A stretch of DNA of 22,521 nucleotides from Candidatus Bathyarchaeota archaeon (GCA_005884605.1 VBBE01000145.1:1-22521); one strand, 5' to 3'. Counted from the stretch's first letter, positions 7,808 to 16,764 are shown. The notes: generated from the sequence alone by a model not told the origin. Program-made: numbers and translations.

Positions 7808-8588
7808 TTGCCAGACGACCGCCTGGCCATATTCTCTTCGAAAGCTTCCACGTCCGCATAGTACTGTCGGGTCAATTCGGATAGGGCTGGGTTGGTGTAG
7901 AGTTCAGCTACCGGATGATCTATGAGCGACGCGATTTGGATTGCAACTTGGCCGGCTGACTGAACCTTTTGAGGGCCTACTTGGCTGCCGGCCTTCATCG
8001 CAATCGGTGTTCCTGCGACGCGGTGGAAGTCTGTATCCACGATGCCTGGCATTACAAGTGAGACTTTGATTCGGGGATACTTTCCTTTGAGATCCATACG
8101 TAGATTTGCTGTCAGGACGTTGAGGGCGCCCTTCGCGGCGCTGTAAATCGACCGGTTCGAAACCAAAGGAACCCTGCCTAGGAAGGACGAAACGTTGATC
8201 AGGCTTCCCCTCGCTCTTGGAAATGCGGGACAATCGTCTGGGTTCCGTAAAAGACCGACTTCAGAACCACGTCGATGATGCTGTCGAATTCCTGATCAGT
8301 CAGCTCCATTACGGTCTTGGTTATTCCCCGCCCTGCGTTGTTCACCCAGACATCTATGCGGCCGTGTTTTTTCAGAGCGGAGTCGCGCAGGTTCTCAAGG
8401 TCTCTTCTGCGGGTAACGTCGGTAACTACTGGGGTCGCTTTTGATCCGGTCTCGGCTGCAACTTGCTTCAGCTCGCTCTCTCGCCTAGCTGCAATAACGA
8501 GCTGATGACCTTGAGAGGCAAGCTGTCGAGTCAGCGCAGCACCGATTCCGCTACTCGCTCCAGTGATCACAACAACTTTTCCGGTCAT
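7804..8588 (-). pseudogene. Short-chain dehydrogenase/reductase, interrupted by one frameshift
   Basis: Two adjoining frames together give a complete classical SDR of about 261 aa, an NAD(P)-dependent oxidoreductase. The first frame (8588 to about 8200) has TGASSGIG for the cofactor and VNNAGRG. The second (about 8210 to 7804) has the catalytic Ser in LINVSS, YSAAK with catalytic Tyr and Lys, and MPGIVDTDF. The break is at a CCCC run on the plus strand (8207-8210, GGGG in the gene); one added G joins the halves as ERGGSLINVSS. All active-site residues survive, so this is either a very recent pseudogene or a base-count error. The ATG at 8588 has an AT-rich box about 25 bases upstream, suggesting a leaderless transcript. 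Its substrate is unknown. Confidence 0.85.
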
Positions 8589-8771
8589 GGTTCCAGATTA
8601 AGAAAAACCAGTTTAGATAAGTTCTTGGGAGAAATGGCTTCTCTATGCTTGTAGCTACTCTGCGAATTTCTATTGTTGTCTTGGGATCATTACAACTTCT
8701 GGAGGTTTCTCAATCTCACTTTGTACAAGATCCCAATTATCGCACAGCCTCATCCTCTGGGACTTGAAGGG

Positions 8772-9674
8772 CTATCGTAGTCTCCTCAGGAATCGTCGTA
8801 GTGGGCGTCTAAGCCCCTGAGTCTCAGGAGTTGCTTGGTTGTATATGGAAACAAAGTCTGAGTGGTACTTTTGGGCTAGGTTGTCATTGGACAGGAAGGT
8901 GGCGTTCTCGAAGTTCGTATCTTCGGCTCGGCCGGTATAATTGTAGCTTCCCCACTCAACGTTCTTGCCGTCAACGATGATGAACTTGTCGTGCATTATC
9001 CCTCCGTGCGGGGAAATCAACCTGATTGCGGATCCCGCCTTCTCCAGCTCGTCGTGCAGTGAGGCTTGGGGACCCTTCGTCTCGGATCTGTCCATAACCA
9101 TTGAAACCTTGACTCCTAGTTTGATGGCGTCGATCAGGGCCACCCCTATGTTCTCGTTTGTGAATGCGTAAGCCGCCATCTCGATGGTTTCTGCTGCTGC
9201 ACCTATGCCAGTAAGAATCTGTTGTTCAATGCCTCCTTTGGGCGAAAAGAAGGCCGTTACAGGGGACTCCAAAGGAGCCGGTATCGCTTGAGTTTGTTTC
9301 ACCGGGAAATTCTGAGCTGCATTCCCAGGCGATTCTCCCGGTGCTTTCGAGATAGAAGAGCTTCCGACCTGGTCAAGAGATAGCTCCTTTGATACGGCCT
9401 CAGAGTGTGGCTTGAGAGTGATCTTCGCTCCAGTCTTGCCCTCTGTCGAGAGAAAGAGCTCTGTCCTTCCTCGAGATGTCCTTGCGCCCTCGATCCAGAG
9501 TTCAATAGAATCTACCTTGAGCGCCTTGAACCAATCTAGTATCTCGTCAAGTCTAACTCTATGTCCCTTGAAGGGAGTATCCACTGCTACTTGCGCGGCA
9601 GGATTCTCGGGCGGCCTGAAAACCAGTACGAGCTCATCTTCTCCACTCGGCCTTCCTTCTCCGAGCTCGCTCAT
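8772..9674 (-). CDS. Phospholipase D-like (single HKD) protein with extra N-terminal domain
   Basis: This 300-aa protein carries one PLD catalytic motif: H228, K230 and D235 in MHDKFIIVDG, followed by VEWGSYNYTGRAEDTNFENA, close to the Nuc/bacterial endonuclease branch in which two single-motif chains form the active site. The PLD domain covers about 138-282, starting FSPKGGIEQQI. Residues 1-95 form a separate alpha/beta domain of unknown type, and about 100-137 is a Ser/Pro-rich linker. The last dozen residues are Arg-rich (RRPLRRFLRRLR), which could touch nucleic acid or acidic lipid. No signal peptide is seen, so it is probably an intracellular nuclease or phosphodiesterase. ATG 9674 has no clear ribosome site and may be leaderless. 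Confidence 0.85.
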   Translation of the reverse strand: MSELGEGRPSGEDELVLVFRPPENPAAQVAVDTPFKGHRVRLDEILDWFKALKVDSIELWIEGARTSRGRTELFLSTEGKTGAKITLKPHSEAVSKELSLDQVGSSSISKAPGESPGNAAQNFPVKQTQAIPAPLESPVTAFFSPKGGIEQQILTGIGAAAETIEMAAYAFTNENIGVALIDAIKLGVKVSMVMDRSETKGPQASLHDELEKAGSAIRLISPHGGIMHDKFIIVDGKNVEWGSYNYTGRAEDTNFENATFLSNDNLAQKYHSDFVSIYNQATPETQGLRRPLRRFLRRLR

Positions 9675-9775
9675 AGTCTGCTATCTTTGCGAGACTCGCT
9701 TGAATAACGGTTTGAAACCCTGAACACTTGACCAGAGTAATCCGAGAGGCGCTGACGCTGATTCGTTCTCCGCAA

Positions 9776-11170
9776 TCAGTCGGCAAACTTGTAATGTCGA
9801 TAGCCCTGAGAAGTCACGTCTACTAGAACGAACTCGTTCTCGGGCTCTGAGACAAACTTTCTTCCATCCGGAAACAGGTTTCCCTCATGCAAGATTTCAT
9901 ACTCAACGAGAGATATTGGTCGACGATGCCGTAATTTCTCAGCGTGACCAAACTTCTTTGCAACGGCCGCCCAGTCTTCCTGAACTGTCCAGCTTGATGC
10001 CTTGGCCTTGCAACCGCTTCCATAATTTCCAGATCCACCTCTTCTTCCCGCCAGATTCGCTCCCTTCATTGCCTTCGTCTCTAACAACATTGAGAGGCAA
10101 CTTTTCTCGGAGGCGGAATAGCTGTTGCCGCTTTCTTGGGCGTGAACCAATCCATCAGCCACCTTGTCTTGGTAATCGGCTTGGAATTGTTTTGTCTCCA
10201 TGAAGTGTCTCATGTAATCACCTTCTGCTTTCTCGAATTCCTCTCTTTTCTTATAGCTCTCTTCTTGAGGCTCGTCGCCAATCAAGTGGAGGACCTCTTT
10301 CCATCTGGGGAGGCCTCGCCAGAAATGTCTCAGCAGATACGCGAAAGCTTTCTCCGCCATCTTAGGATACGGGACGTGAAAAGACATGGGGCCTATGTGA
10401 TCTACTAGAGATTCCCCAGGTCCCGCGTTGATGATGCCGGACGCGATCGCCTGCTCTGCCCAGTTGTCTACCGCGCCTTCCATGGCTCTAAGATAACATC
10501 GCTCGGAATGTTTTCCATGGACGACTGCTGTCGTCGAGAATAGTGGTCTCCAGAAATCATCCTCGTCCTCCATGTGAGTGCCGATGACCGGGTCGATCGC
10601 TAGCAGACGAGGATCCTCCTTGACTAGGAGGGCCACTGCTCCTGCTCCCTGAGTGGGTTCTCCCGGACTGGTAAGGGGATACCTAGCAATGTCGGTTGCG
10701 CAGATGATACTGGATCTTCCATTGCTTCTACCTGCCCACGCCCAGTCGAGCGAACTTTCTAGAGCGTCTGCGATGCTCACACAAGCGAACTTGTACTCGA
10801 CGCCTGAGGTTCTGTTTAGAGATCCTTTACCATACTTTTGTTCCAGCATTCCGTGAACGTAGGCGGCGACAGGTTTGGATTCGTCCACGCCGGTCTCTGT
10901 GGCTATGTCAATTCTTGCGAGACTTGCCGGCTGAACACTGTTTCTTTCCATCAGCTCGAAGATTGCGTTCGCAGCCAAAACGGAGCTGTCCTGGTAGGTG
11001 TCCGGAACGGACATCTTGGCGATTCCAATTCCATGAAGATATTTTGACGGGTCCGACTTCCTTGCCATAGAGAATTCCGTCGGTTTCTCAGGCCGATTCT
11101 CGTCAGCTAGCTCCACGTACAGTCGAGGGATGTAGACGGCTATGTCGTCTATGCCAACTTTGGTTCTCAC
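9776..11170 (-). CDS. Hydroxymethylglutaryl-CoA synthase
   Basis: This 464-aa enzyme condenses acetyl-CoA with acetoacetyl-CoA to HMG-CoA, the step before HMG-CoA reductase in the mevalonate route to archaeal lipids. The thiolase-fold residues are in place: general-base E92 in TETGVDESKP, nucleophile C130 in KFACVSIADAL, and H265 in FHVPYPKM with K270. The later SGNSYSAS loop and YGSGCKA strand are also family hallmarks. The length resembles the long mvaS-like form rather than the roughly 350-aa form of many archaea, which is usually adjacent to thiolase and a DUF35 protein; neither neighbour is here. The start is GTG 11170 with AGAGGACG upstream. The gene diverges from the DoxX operon. Confidence 0.92.
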   Translation of the reverse strand: MRTKVGIDDIAVYIPRLYVELADENRPEKPTEFSMARKSDPSKYLHGIGIAKMSVPDTYQDSSVLAANAIFELMERNSVQPASLARIDIATETGVDESKPVAAYVHGMLEQKYGKGSLNRTSGVEYKFACVSIADALESSLDWAWAGRSNGRSSIICATDIARYPLTSPGEPTQGAGAVALLVKEDPRLLAIDPVIGTHMEDEDDFWRPLFSTTAVVHGKHSERCYLRAMEGAVDNWAEQAIASGIINAGPGESLVDHIGPMSFHVPYPKMAEKAFAYLLRHFWRGLPRWKEVLHLIGDEPQEESYKKREEFEKAEGDYMRHFMETKQFQADYQDKVADGLVHAQESGNSYSASEKSCLSMLLETKAMKGANLAGRRGGSGNYGSGCKAKASSWTVQEDWAAVAKKFGHAEKLRHRRPISLVEYEILHEGNLFPDGRKFVSEPENEFVLVDVTSQGYRHYKFAD

Positions 11171-11351
11171 GAGGCGTCCTCTTGTGACGTCCGGTACGTC
11201 GGAGAGTCCGTTTCAGTTCACGTAGTGCCATAGGTGGTTGCGAGAAGATAGGCGAGATGTTCTATCCTTAGGGGCGTTTCCGGTTACGATTGGGCGAGTT
11301 TGCAGTGTTGGTCAAGCCGGGTTAACTTGATACGCTTAGGGCAACCTACTT

Positions 11352-11368
11352 GGTAGTAGCTGACTACC
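11352..11368. promoter_or_regulatory. Inverted repeat GGTAGT-N5-ACTACC beside the DoxX TATA box
   Basis: Six-base perfect arms GGTAGT (11352-11357) and ACTACC (11363-11368) lie immediately upstream of the TATA box, over the expected BRE/TFB contact. A protein bound here would block or stabilise preinitiation complex assembly, so this is a credible operator for the DoxX-to-oxidoreductase operon. Confidence 0.5.
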
Positions 11369-11371
11369 TAC

Positions 11372-11380
11372 TTTATAATA
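11372..11380 (+). promoter_or_regulatory. TATA box for the DoxX operon
   Basis: tttataata is a strong archaeal box A. With the usual spacing of about 25 bases, transcription begins at or within a few bases of ATG 11404, giving a leaderless message. Confidence 0.65.
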
Positions 11381-11403
11381 AAGACTACTCTCTTAGTTGA
11401 GAC

Positions 11404-11805
11404 ATGATTCAAACACTCTTCACGAACATCGATCTGTCCTCGTTTGTTCTAAGGCTCGCGGTCGGGACATTGTTCATTGTACATGGATACCCTAAGCTAA
11501 CAGCCGCTCAAAGAACCCAAGGCGGTGCTTGGATGAAGAGCATGGGAATGCCCGCCGCGATGGTTCCATTTGGTGGCGTTGTCGAGTTCTTCGGTGGACT
11601 AGCATTGATTCTGGGAACACTCACACCCATAGTAGCGGCGCTCTCGGCGTTATGGATGCTGTCAACAACATGGTTCGCGATGAGCAAGATGAAGAAGAAA
11701 TACGTCGGCGGATATGAAATCGACATCACATTGTTCCTGGCCGCCCTTGCGTTGGCTCTCCTTGGTAGCGGCATCTATTCGATCGACCACCTACTGGGAC
11801 TATAG
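11404..11805 (+). CDS. DoxX family membrane protein
   Basis: This 133-aa protein has four hydrophobic segments and matches the DoxX family: LRLAVGTLFIVHGYPKL at about 16-32, the PFGGVVEFFGGLALILG segment at about 55-71, and an acidic residue in the third region (GGYEIDITLFLAALALALLG). DoxX proteins are small inner-membrane proteins linked to redox and stress homeostasis; this one is not the DoxD subunit of thiosulfate:quinone oxidoreductase as far as motifs show. It is the first gene of a probable operon leading to the 2-oxoacid oxidoreductase. The message appears leaderless from the TATA box 24 bases upstream. The next gene begins nine bases after its stop. Confidence 0.88.
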   Translation: MIQTLFTNIDLSSFVLRLAVGTLFIVHGYPKLTAAQRTQGGAWMKSMGMPAAMVPFGGVVEFFGGLALILGTLTPIVAALSALWMLSTTWFAMSKMKKKYVGGYEIDITLFLAALALALLGSGIYSIDHLLGL

Positions 11806-11814
11806 GGAGAACTC

Positions 11815-12621
11815 ATGGTGTCGGTAAGAAAAAGCACGACTGTAGCTAAGACAGTCGTTCCAACGAGCGGTAGTCCGAACGGTGAAGTTGTGAAGAAAGC
11901 CTACCTGAACGCATCCCGCATGATGAAAGAGTCCGGCTTCGGCCTCAAGAGCAACGTCGAAGTGGTCATCGACCCTCAGTTGCCATTCATGGGATACACC
12001 ATGCCGGAGGGCAGAGGCTATAGAATCGTCGTATCAGGTGGCTCCGTCGAGTCAGGAATGCTCGAAGGCCTACTGGTTCACGAGATGTCACACATTTACA
12101 GGATCGAAAATAATCACTCATCTCATGACGCTGAAATAATCGAAGAAGCAATTGACAAGATTGGAAAACAATACTTGTCGCATGACTATCAGCAGAAGAT
12201 CGTCCATGATCTCTTGAACGACATTCAAGACTTGTACGCCGATGACATCTCGATGAAAGTCATCAAAAAGGGTAAGATGCTCGCACCAGGCCAGATCAAC
12301 AGTTTCCTCCAAGACTGGGTAAAAGATGAGCCGGTCGAATCCGGAGATCCAAAGCAAGACCGTTGGGTGAACGCGTCAATTATGGTCCATAATGCTCGAG
12401 CACTCGGGCAAATGACGAGACACGGCATTGAAGATACGGGTGGAAAGGCCGCGGACTCGAACCGCAGATTTGTGTCACAGATGGCACCGTCAGTCGCAAG
12501 CCAGTTCCGATACTTCCAGGACCTAATGGTCAATCTGAAAGAAAACATGACTAGGGGTCAATACCGAAAGCTTCTCGCGGACTATCTGAATCGGTTTTTG
12601 GAAGTAGCCGAAAAGAACTAA
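11815..12621 (+). CDS. Zincin-like putative metallopeptidase (archaeal, DUF5781-like)
   Basis: This 268-aa soluble protein contains H89-E90-M-S-H93 in LLVHEMSHIYR, the HExxH zinc and catalytic motif of zincin metalloproteases. A third ligand is likely to the C-terminal side; acidic residues in DAEIIEEA or DLYADDIS are candidates. The remainder is helical with no membrane segment, so it is cytoplasmic. It resembles an uncharacterised archaeal family that I believe is DUF5781, though I could not check this. ATG 11815 has GGGAGA seven bases upstream, right after doxX. Its substrate is unknown; its steady placement between a stress-type membrane protein and aIF1 suggests a housekeeping or quality-control role, which is inference. 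Confidence 0.75.
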   Translation: MVSVRKSTTVAKTVVPTSGSPNGEVVKKAYLNASRMMKESGFGLKSNVEVVIDPQLPFMGYTMPEGRGYRIVVSGGSVESGMLEGLLVHEMSHIYRIENNHSSHDAEIIEEAIDKIGKQYLSHDYQQKIVHDLLNDIQDLYADDISMKVIKKGKMLAPGQINSFLQDWVKDEPVESGDPKQDRWVNASIMVHNARALGQMTRHGIEDTGGKAADSNRRFVSQMAPSVASQFRYFQDLMVNLKENMTRGQYRKLLADYLNRFLEVAEKN

Positions 12622-12652
12622 TGAGGGGCCGAAACTGTCCTGGGCGACAGGA

Positions 12653-12943
12653 TTGAGTGAAGGATTCGACTTCAACAGCGCACTGAAAGAACTCGACAAA
12701 AGCGAAACTCACCTCACCGTAAGAGTCGAGTTTCGCAGATGGGGAAAACCCGTAACCGTCGTACAAGGACTCCCAAAAACCGGACGGTCCCTAGCAGAAG
12801 TTGCTCACAAACTGAAAGAGCGATTGGCGACCGGAGGGACAGCCAAGGAGGGCGTCATAATGCTCCAAGGTGACCATCGAGCGAGGATCAAGGGAGAACT
12901 TGTCAAGTTAGGGTTTCCTGACGACCACATAGAGGTCTTCTAG
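12653..12943 (+). CDS. Translation initiation factor aIF1 (SUI1 family)
   Basis: This 96-aa protein is the archaeal orthologue of eIF1, which binds the small ribosomal subunit near the P site and enforces start-codon selection. The SUI1 domain is complete: VRVEFRRWGKPVTVVQGL, then LKERLATGGTAKEG, LQGDHRARI and LGFPDDHIEVF at the C-terminus. Start TTG 12653 gives a normal aIF1 length; no better start exists in frame. A small stem-loop (CTGTC/GACAG, 12635-12650) sits just before the TTG and could mask it. The gene follows the metallopeptidase by 31 bases and precedes a Cys-rich miniprotein, in the same direction. Confidence 0.92.
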   Translation: MSEGFDFNSALKELDKSETHLTVRVEFRRWGKPVTVVQGLPKTGRSLAEVAHKLKERLATGGTAKEGVIMLQGDHRARIKGELVKLGFPDDHIEVF

Positions 12944-12965
12944 CAATGTTGTGGGGTGAAGCCTT

Positions 12966-13148
12966 ATGTCGAACGACAGTTTCCAACTTTCCAAGCGGAG
13001 GAGATTGGTTCTCCTGACTGAGGGCGAGCAATACGCCTGCCCGAATTGCGACCGTGAAATAGACAGTTGTCAATGCGCATGTCCCTACTGCGACGAGAAT
13101 GAAATCTGCGACTGCGCAGTTGGATACGATAAGGCAACGGGAGGCTAA
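12966..13148 (+). CDS. Cys-rich zinc-binding miniprotein
   Basis: This 60-aa protein has eight Cys packed into its C-terminal half: CPNC, CQCAC, CPYC and CDC. Several CxxC pairs suggest one or two zinc knuckles, or possibly an iron-sulfur site. The N-terminus is basic (SKRRRLVLL). I do not recognise a named family. A strong ribosome site (GGGGTGA, 12953-12959) precedes ATG 12966, and its stop is five bases before the oxidoreductase alpha gene, so it is very probably real and co-expressed. A role in assembly or regulation of the neighbouring iron-sulfur enzyme, or in translation with aIF1, is inference only. Confidence 0.75.
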   Translation: MSNDSFQLSKRRRLVLLTEGEQYACPNCDREIDSCQCACPYCDENEICDCAVGYDKATGG

Positions 13149-13153
13149 CAATC

Positions 13154-15124
13154 ATGAGCCGAACTTCTGTTAAGGTCAACGATCTATCTTGGATGACCGG
13201 CGGTCCGCAGGGTAGCGGAGTCGATTCGTCTGCCAATATTTTCGCCGGAGCGTGCGTTCTGGGTGGGCTCTGGACCTTCGGGCTCCGAGAATACTACTCG
13301 AGCATCAAAGGGCCCCACAGCTACTTCGAAGTCAGAGTAAACAGCGACAAGATCCGGTCTCACGTAAACAACGTGGATGTCCTAGCGACGTTCGATGCGG
13401 AGACACTCATCCGCCATGCTGAAGAGGTAGCCCCGGGCGGAGGAATCCTTTACGATCCTACGTTTTCCAATATCGAGATTGACAAGGTCGATACGATCGA
13501 GACCCCTGTTGTATTGAGGATCAAGGCGAGACTGGCAAAGCAGGGTCTGCCTGGAACCGTTACTGGAATACTCGACGAATCGAGGAAAAGAGGCGTCAAC
13601 CTATTCCCAATCAATTACAACGACATTATTGCCAAGACTGCGGCCCAGATTGGAGAGCACCAGCTGAGCAAGCTCTCAAGAATCGTCAACGTCCTCTCAG
13701 TCGCAGCCTCCTTCGCGATACTCGGTTTCAACGAGACATACCTCAACCAGTCCATTGAGAGAGCGTTCGCCAGCAAGAAGAAGGTCGTCGACATGAACGA
13801 GATAGGCGCAAAGCTCGCCTACGAGGCAGCGAGGTCTCAGTTGAAGCAGCCGTTTCGATTCCAGCTCCACCCTATTCAGAACCAACCGAGGCTATTGCTA
13901 ATGGGGGTTGAAGCAATTGCACTTGGGAAACTGGTAGGTGGTTGCAGGGTCCAGACCTATTATCCGATAACCCCTGCCGCTGACGAGAGCGAATTCCTGG
14001 AGTCGCACGGAAACTTCGACATCTCCGGAGGAAATAATGCGAGCCAAAAAGGCTCGATTCTAGTGACACAGACAGAGGATGAGATCGCGGCCATAACTAT
14101 GGCGACTGGAGCTGCGTTGACAGGAGCGAGAGCCGCAACCTCCACGTCGGGCCCAGGTTTTTCCTTGATGGTCGAAGGATTGGGATGGGCGGGAATGAAC
14201 GAGGTTCCGCTCGTCATAACCCATTACCAGCGAGGTGGGCCAGCGACAGGACAACCAACGAGACACGAGCAGGGAGATCTGAAGTTCATCCTAAGCGCCG
14301 CCCACGGAGAATTTCCGAGAATCGTACTATGCTCAGGGGACATGGAGGAAAGCTTCTACGACGCGATCAGAATTTTCAACTATGCAGAACGATTCCAGAT
14401 GCCGAGCATACACCTAATCGACAAGGGATTAGCAAACAACAGCATGACCATTTCGCCACCAAAGGCCGATCTTGTCCCAATCCAAAGGGGAAAACTGATC
14501 GAAGCAGACCACCCGGGAAATAGTGAAGGCGAGCCATACAGGAGATTTGCTTTCACTCAGGACGGGGTCTCGCCGAGAGCAGTTCTCGGAATGCCTGGCT
14601 ACCGGTTCTGGAACACTGGAGACGAGCATGATGAGATAGGACACATCGAGGAAGACCCGGACAACAGGGTGAAGATGATGACGAAGAGGATGACGAAGCT
14701 GGAAACGGCGGCGAATGAGATTCCTGAACAGGAGAAGGTGAACTTCTTTCCCTCCTCCAAGAAGCAAGCCGATATTACAATCGTAAGCTGGGGCTCCCCG
14801 AAGGGACCAATACTAGACGCGATGAAACTACTGGAGAGAGACGGGATTGGAGTAGAATTTCTACAAATAAGACTCGTCAGTCCCTTCCCGACTGATGCCG
14901 TGAAGCAAAAACTGGCCGGAGCCAAACTCGTAGTGGACATTGAACAGAACTATTCAGGTCAGATGGCAGCCGTGATAGCAGAAAAGACAATGATAGATAT
15001 CAAGAATAAGATCGTGAAATTCAATGGCAGACCGATGTCACAGGACGAGATCTACCAATCAGTCAAAGAAGTAATATCAAATCCTGCACAAAATAGGAGA
15101 GTCGTACTAACCCATGGCGCTTAA
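13154..15124 (+). CDS. 2-oxoacid:ferredoxin oxidoreductase, alpha subunit (fused gamma-alpha)
   Basis: This 656-aa chain, with the beta subunit, oxidatively decarboxylates 2-oxoacids with CoA, reducing ferredoxin. Residues about 1-200 are the gamma domain ([16 protein letters not shown]). The alpha part starts near residue 250 and carries the substrate motif YPITP at 270-274, then [35 protein letters not shown] and a C-terminal transketolase-like domain ([13 protein letters not shown]). The gamma-alpha fusion with a separate beta is the two-subunit layout known from aerobic archaea such as Sulfolobus, whose enzyme takes pyruvate and 2-oxoglutarate. Substrate range cannot be read here. ATG 13154 comes right after the miniprotein, and the stop overlaps the beta start by 11 bases. 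Confidence 0.92.
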   Translation: MSRTSVKVNDLSWMTGGPQGSGVDSSANIFAGACVLGGLWTFGLREYYSSIKGPHSYFEVRVNSDKIRSHVNNVDVLATFDAETLIRHAEEVAPGGGILYDPTFSNIEIDKVDTIETPVVLRIKARLAKQGLPGTVTGILDESRKRGVNLFPINYNDIIAKTAAQIGEHQLSKLSRIVNVLSVAASFAILGFNETYLNQSIERAFASKKKVVDMNEIGAKLAYEAARSQLKQPFRFQLHPIQNQPRLLLMGVEAIALGKLVGGCRVQTYYPITPAADESEFLESHGNFDISGGNNASQKGSILVTQTEDEIAAITMATGAALTGARAATSTSGPGFSLMVEGLGWAGMNEVPLVITHYQRGGPATGQPTRHEQGDLKFILSAAHGEFPRIVLCSGDMEESFYDAIRIFNYAERFQMPSIHLIDKGLANNSMTISPPKADLVPIQRGKLIEADHPGNSEGEPYRRFAFTQDGVSPRAVLGMPGYRFWNTGDEHDEIGHIEEDPDNRVKMMTKRMTKLETAANEIPEQEKVNFFPSSKKQADITIVSWGSPKGPILDAMKLLERDGIGVEFLQIRLVSPFPTDAVKQKLAGAKLVVDIEQNYSGQMAAVIAEKTMIDIKNKIVKFNGRPMSQDEIYQSVKEVISNPAQNRRVVLTHGA

Positions 15125-16106
15125 GCTCACTGATCTGAAGACCGAAGTCCACAACGACTGGTGTCCAGGATGCGGAGACTTCGGCATCGAGGCTTCCCTG
15201 AAAATGGCCCTGACCGAGATGCCGGTTGACATTAACAAGGTTGCACTGTTCTCCGGGATCGGTTGCTCCAGTAAACTTGTCCACTTCACCAACGCCTTCG
15301 GAATCCACACGCTACACGGCAGAGTCCTAGGGTACGCGCAAGGCGCCAAACTCGCAAACCCAGATCTCGAAGTAATCGCGGTCGGAGGAGACGGTGACGG
15401 ACTAGGAATAGGAGTAGGACACTTTGTACATGCGGGGAGACGGAATATAGACATGGCTTACATTATCCACGACAACGGCGTCTATGGCTTGACCAAAGGG
15501 CAAGCTGCACCTACCTTGCATCTGGGAATGCAGACGAAATCGCTTCCCGAGCCGAACATCAACTCTAACATCGACCCGATAATGCTCGCGCTCGCATCAG
15601 GCTTCACCTTCATCGCACGCAGTTATGCGTACAATACCAGACATCTCAAGGAGATGATCAAGAAGGCCGTCGCCCACAAAGGCTTTGCCCTGATAGACGC
15701 GCTGCAACCATGTCCAACGTACAACGACATCAACACGAAAGAATGGTACGGCGGAGAGGACCGAATTGACCCGGCGACAAAGAGACCGATGCCGCGAACC
15801 TACGACCTGGAGAGCACAGGCTACAACGGCAGAGTAACGGCGGACATGAGCGATGACGATGTTGGTAAGAACCTTCTCCAGGTCATAGAGAAGTCGAGAG
15901 AATGGGGAGACAAGATCCCTATTGGAGTATTCTATCAGAACGAGACAGTTCCAATCTACGAGGAGCGAATCAACGAGCGAACCCCCAGCTACCTGAAAGA
16001 GCCTCCTGCAAGACAACAACTCGCTAAGAATGACGGAAAATCTGTGGTGAACCTTGACAACTTGTCAAGGGGATTACTATTCGAAAGCTTGGTTCTCGCA
16101 CAGTAA
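15114..16106 (+). CDS. 2-oxoacid:ferredoxin oxidoreductase, beta subunit
   Basis: This 330-aa subunit binds thiamine diphosphate and one [4Fe-4S] cluster. Cluster cysteines are visible as C17 and C20 (WCPGCGDFG), C51 (GIGCSSK) and C200 ([10 protein letters not shown]). The thiamine diphosphate motif is [10 protein letters not shown] at about 91-100 followed by [12 protein letters not shown] at about 119-130. Length matches two-subunit archaeal enzymes. ATG 15114 lies within the last codons of the alpha gene, so the two are translationally coupled. It is the last gene of the operon and converges on the ECF-like gene 51 bases downstream. Confidence 0.92.
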   Translation: MALKLTDLKTEVHNDWCPGCGDFGIEASLKMALTEMPVDINKVALFSGIGCSSKLVHFTNAFGIHTLHGRVLGYAQGAKLANPDLEVIAVGGDGDGLGIGVGHFVHAGRRNIDMAYIIHDNGVYGLTKGQAAPTLHLGMQTKSLPEPNINSNIDPIMLALASGFTFIARSYAYNTRHLKEMIKKAVAHKGFALIDALQPCPTYNDINTKEWYGGEDRIDPATKRPMPRTYDLESTGYNGRVTADMSDDDVGKNLLQVIEKSREWGDKIPIGVFYQNETVPIYEERINERTPSYLKEPPARQQLAKNDGKSVVNLDNLSRGLLFESLVLAQ

Positions 16107-16157
16107 CCTGGTTCACGATCCCGCTGAATCGTTTTCCGAAAAATCTTGTTGTCGGGC

Positions 16158-16721
16158 TCAGCGAATCAGTGGGGACCTTACCCGTTCCCCTAGACGCCTG
16201 ACGACCGCCGTCCCAAACAGAGCTCCCAAGGCTCCTACGAGAGTGTCACCGACAAGTGCGGTAACCCAGATGACAATGAGGGCTGAAACCCCGAAGCCAT
16301 GGAAGAATCCAAACGCCTGAAGCATTGCTAGACCGAAGACCGCCATTGCAAGGTTGCCTAGGGCTCCTGCAACGACGAAACGCTTCCTCGATAAGTTGTC
16401 GAAGATGTGATCCCCTGCCCGTAAGGTTAGGTCGAAGACTATCCCGTTAGGAATCAGGGCGAGAGTGACTGCTAACGGGGCTCCTGGCGTGGTGACAAGG
16501 ATGAGACCGGTGACCGTTCCTAGAATTGTTGCGGTCCAGGGTTTGCGAGTCAGGGAAACCAGTATCGTGAAAAGCGCGGATATCAGAAAGAACAGGTCCA
16601 CTTCTCTGATGGTGTGCCCGAGTGTCACGCCCGACACGTAGCCATAGCCTAGATACAGGGCGGACATCCCTGCGACGAGTGCTAGATCACGGCTGGTGAA
16701 TGAATTGTGCTTGTTATCCAT
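16158..16721 (-). CDS. ECF transporter S-component-like membrane protein
   Basis: This 187-aa protein has five or six hydrophobic segments and the look of an ECF substrate-binding (S) subunit: a short polar N-terminus, then SRDLALVAGMSALYLGYGYVSG, a characteristic first helix, and later helices rich in small residues. S-components capture vitamins or metals and dock with a shared EcfT/EcfA module, none of which is encoded here. The ligand cannot be read. ATG 16721 has a strong ribosome site (GGAGGAGAGG) and the message begins with a hairpin. Other small multi-pass families could look similar, so the assignment is moderate. Confidence 0.65.
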   Translation of the reverse strand: MDNKHNSFTSRDLALVAGMSALYLGYGYVSGVTLGHTIREVDLFFLISALFTILVSLTRKPWTATILGTVTGLILVTTPGAPLAVTLALIPNGIVFDLTLRAGDHIFDNLSRKRFVVAGALGNLAMAVFGLAMLQAFGFFHGFGVSALIVIWVTALVGDTLVGALGALFGTAVVRRLGERVRSPLIR

Positions 16722-16740
16722 TGTCCTCTCCTCCGAGACC

Positions 16741-16757
16741 GGTGCGGAAAGCGCACC
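16741..16757 (-). promoter_or_regulatory. Perfect hairpin in the 5' leader of the ECF-like gene
   Basis: GGTGCG and CGCACC (six paired bases, loop of five) lie between the TATA-like box and the ribosome site of the gene starting at 16721, about where the transcript should begin. It may be an operator or a leader stem. It is too small to be a known vitamin riboswitch. Confidence 0.45.
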
Positions 16758-16764
16758 AAAAGAG

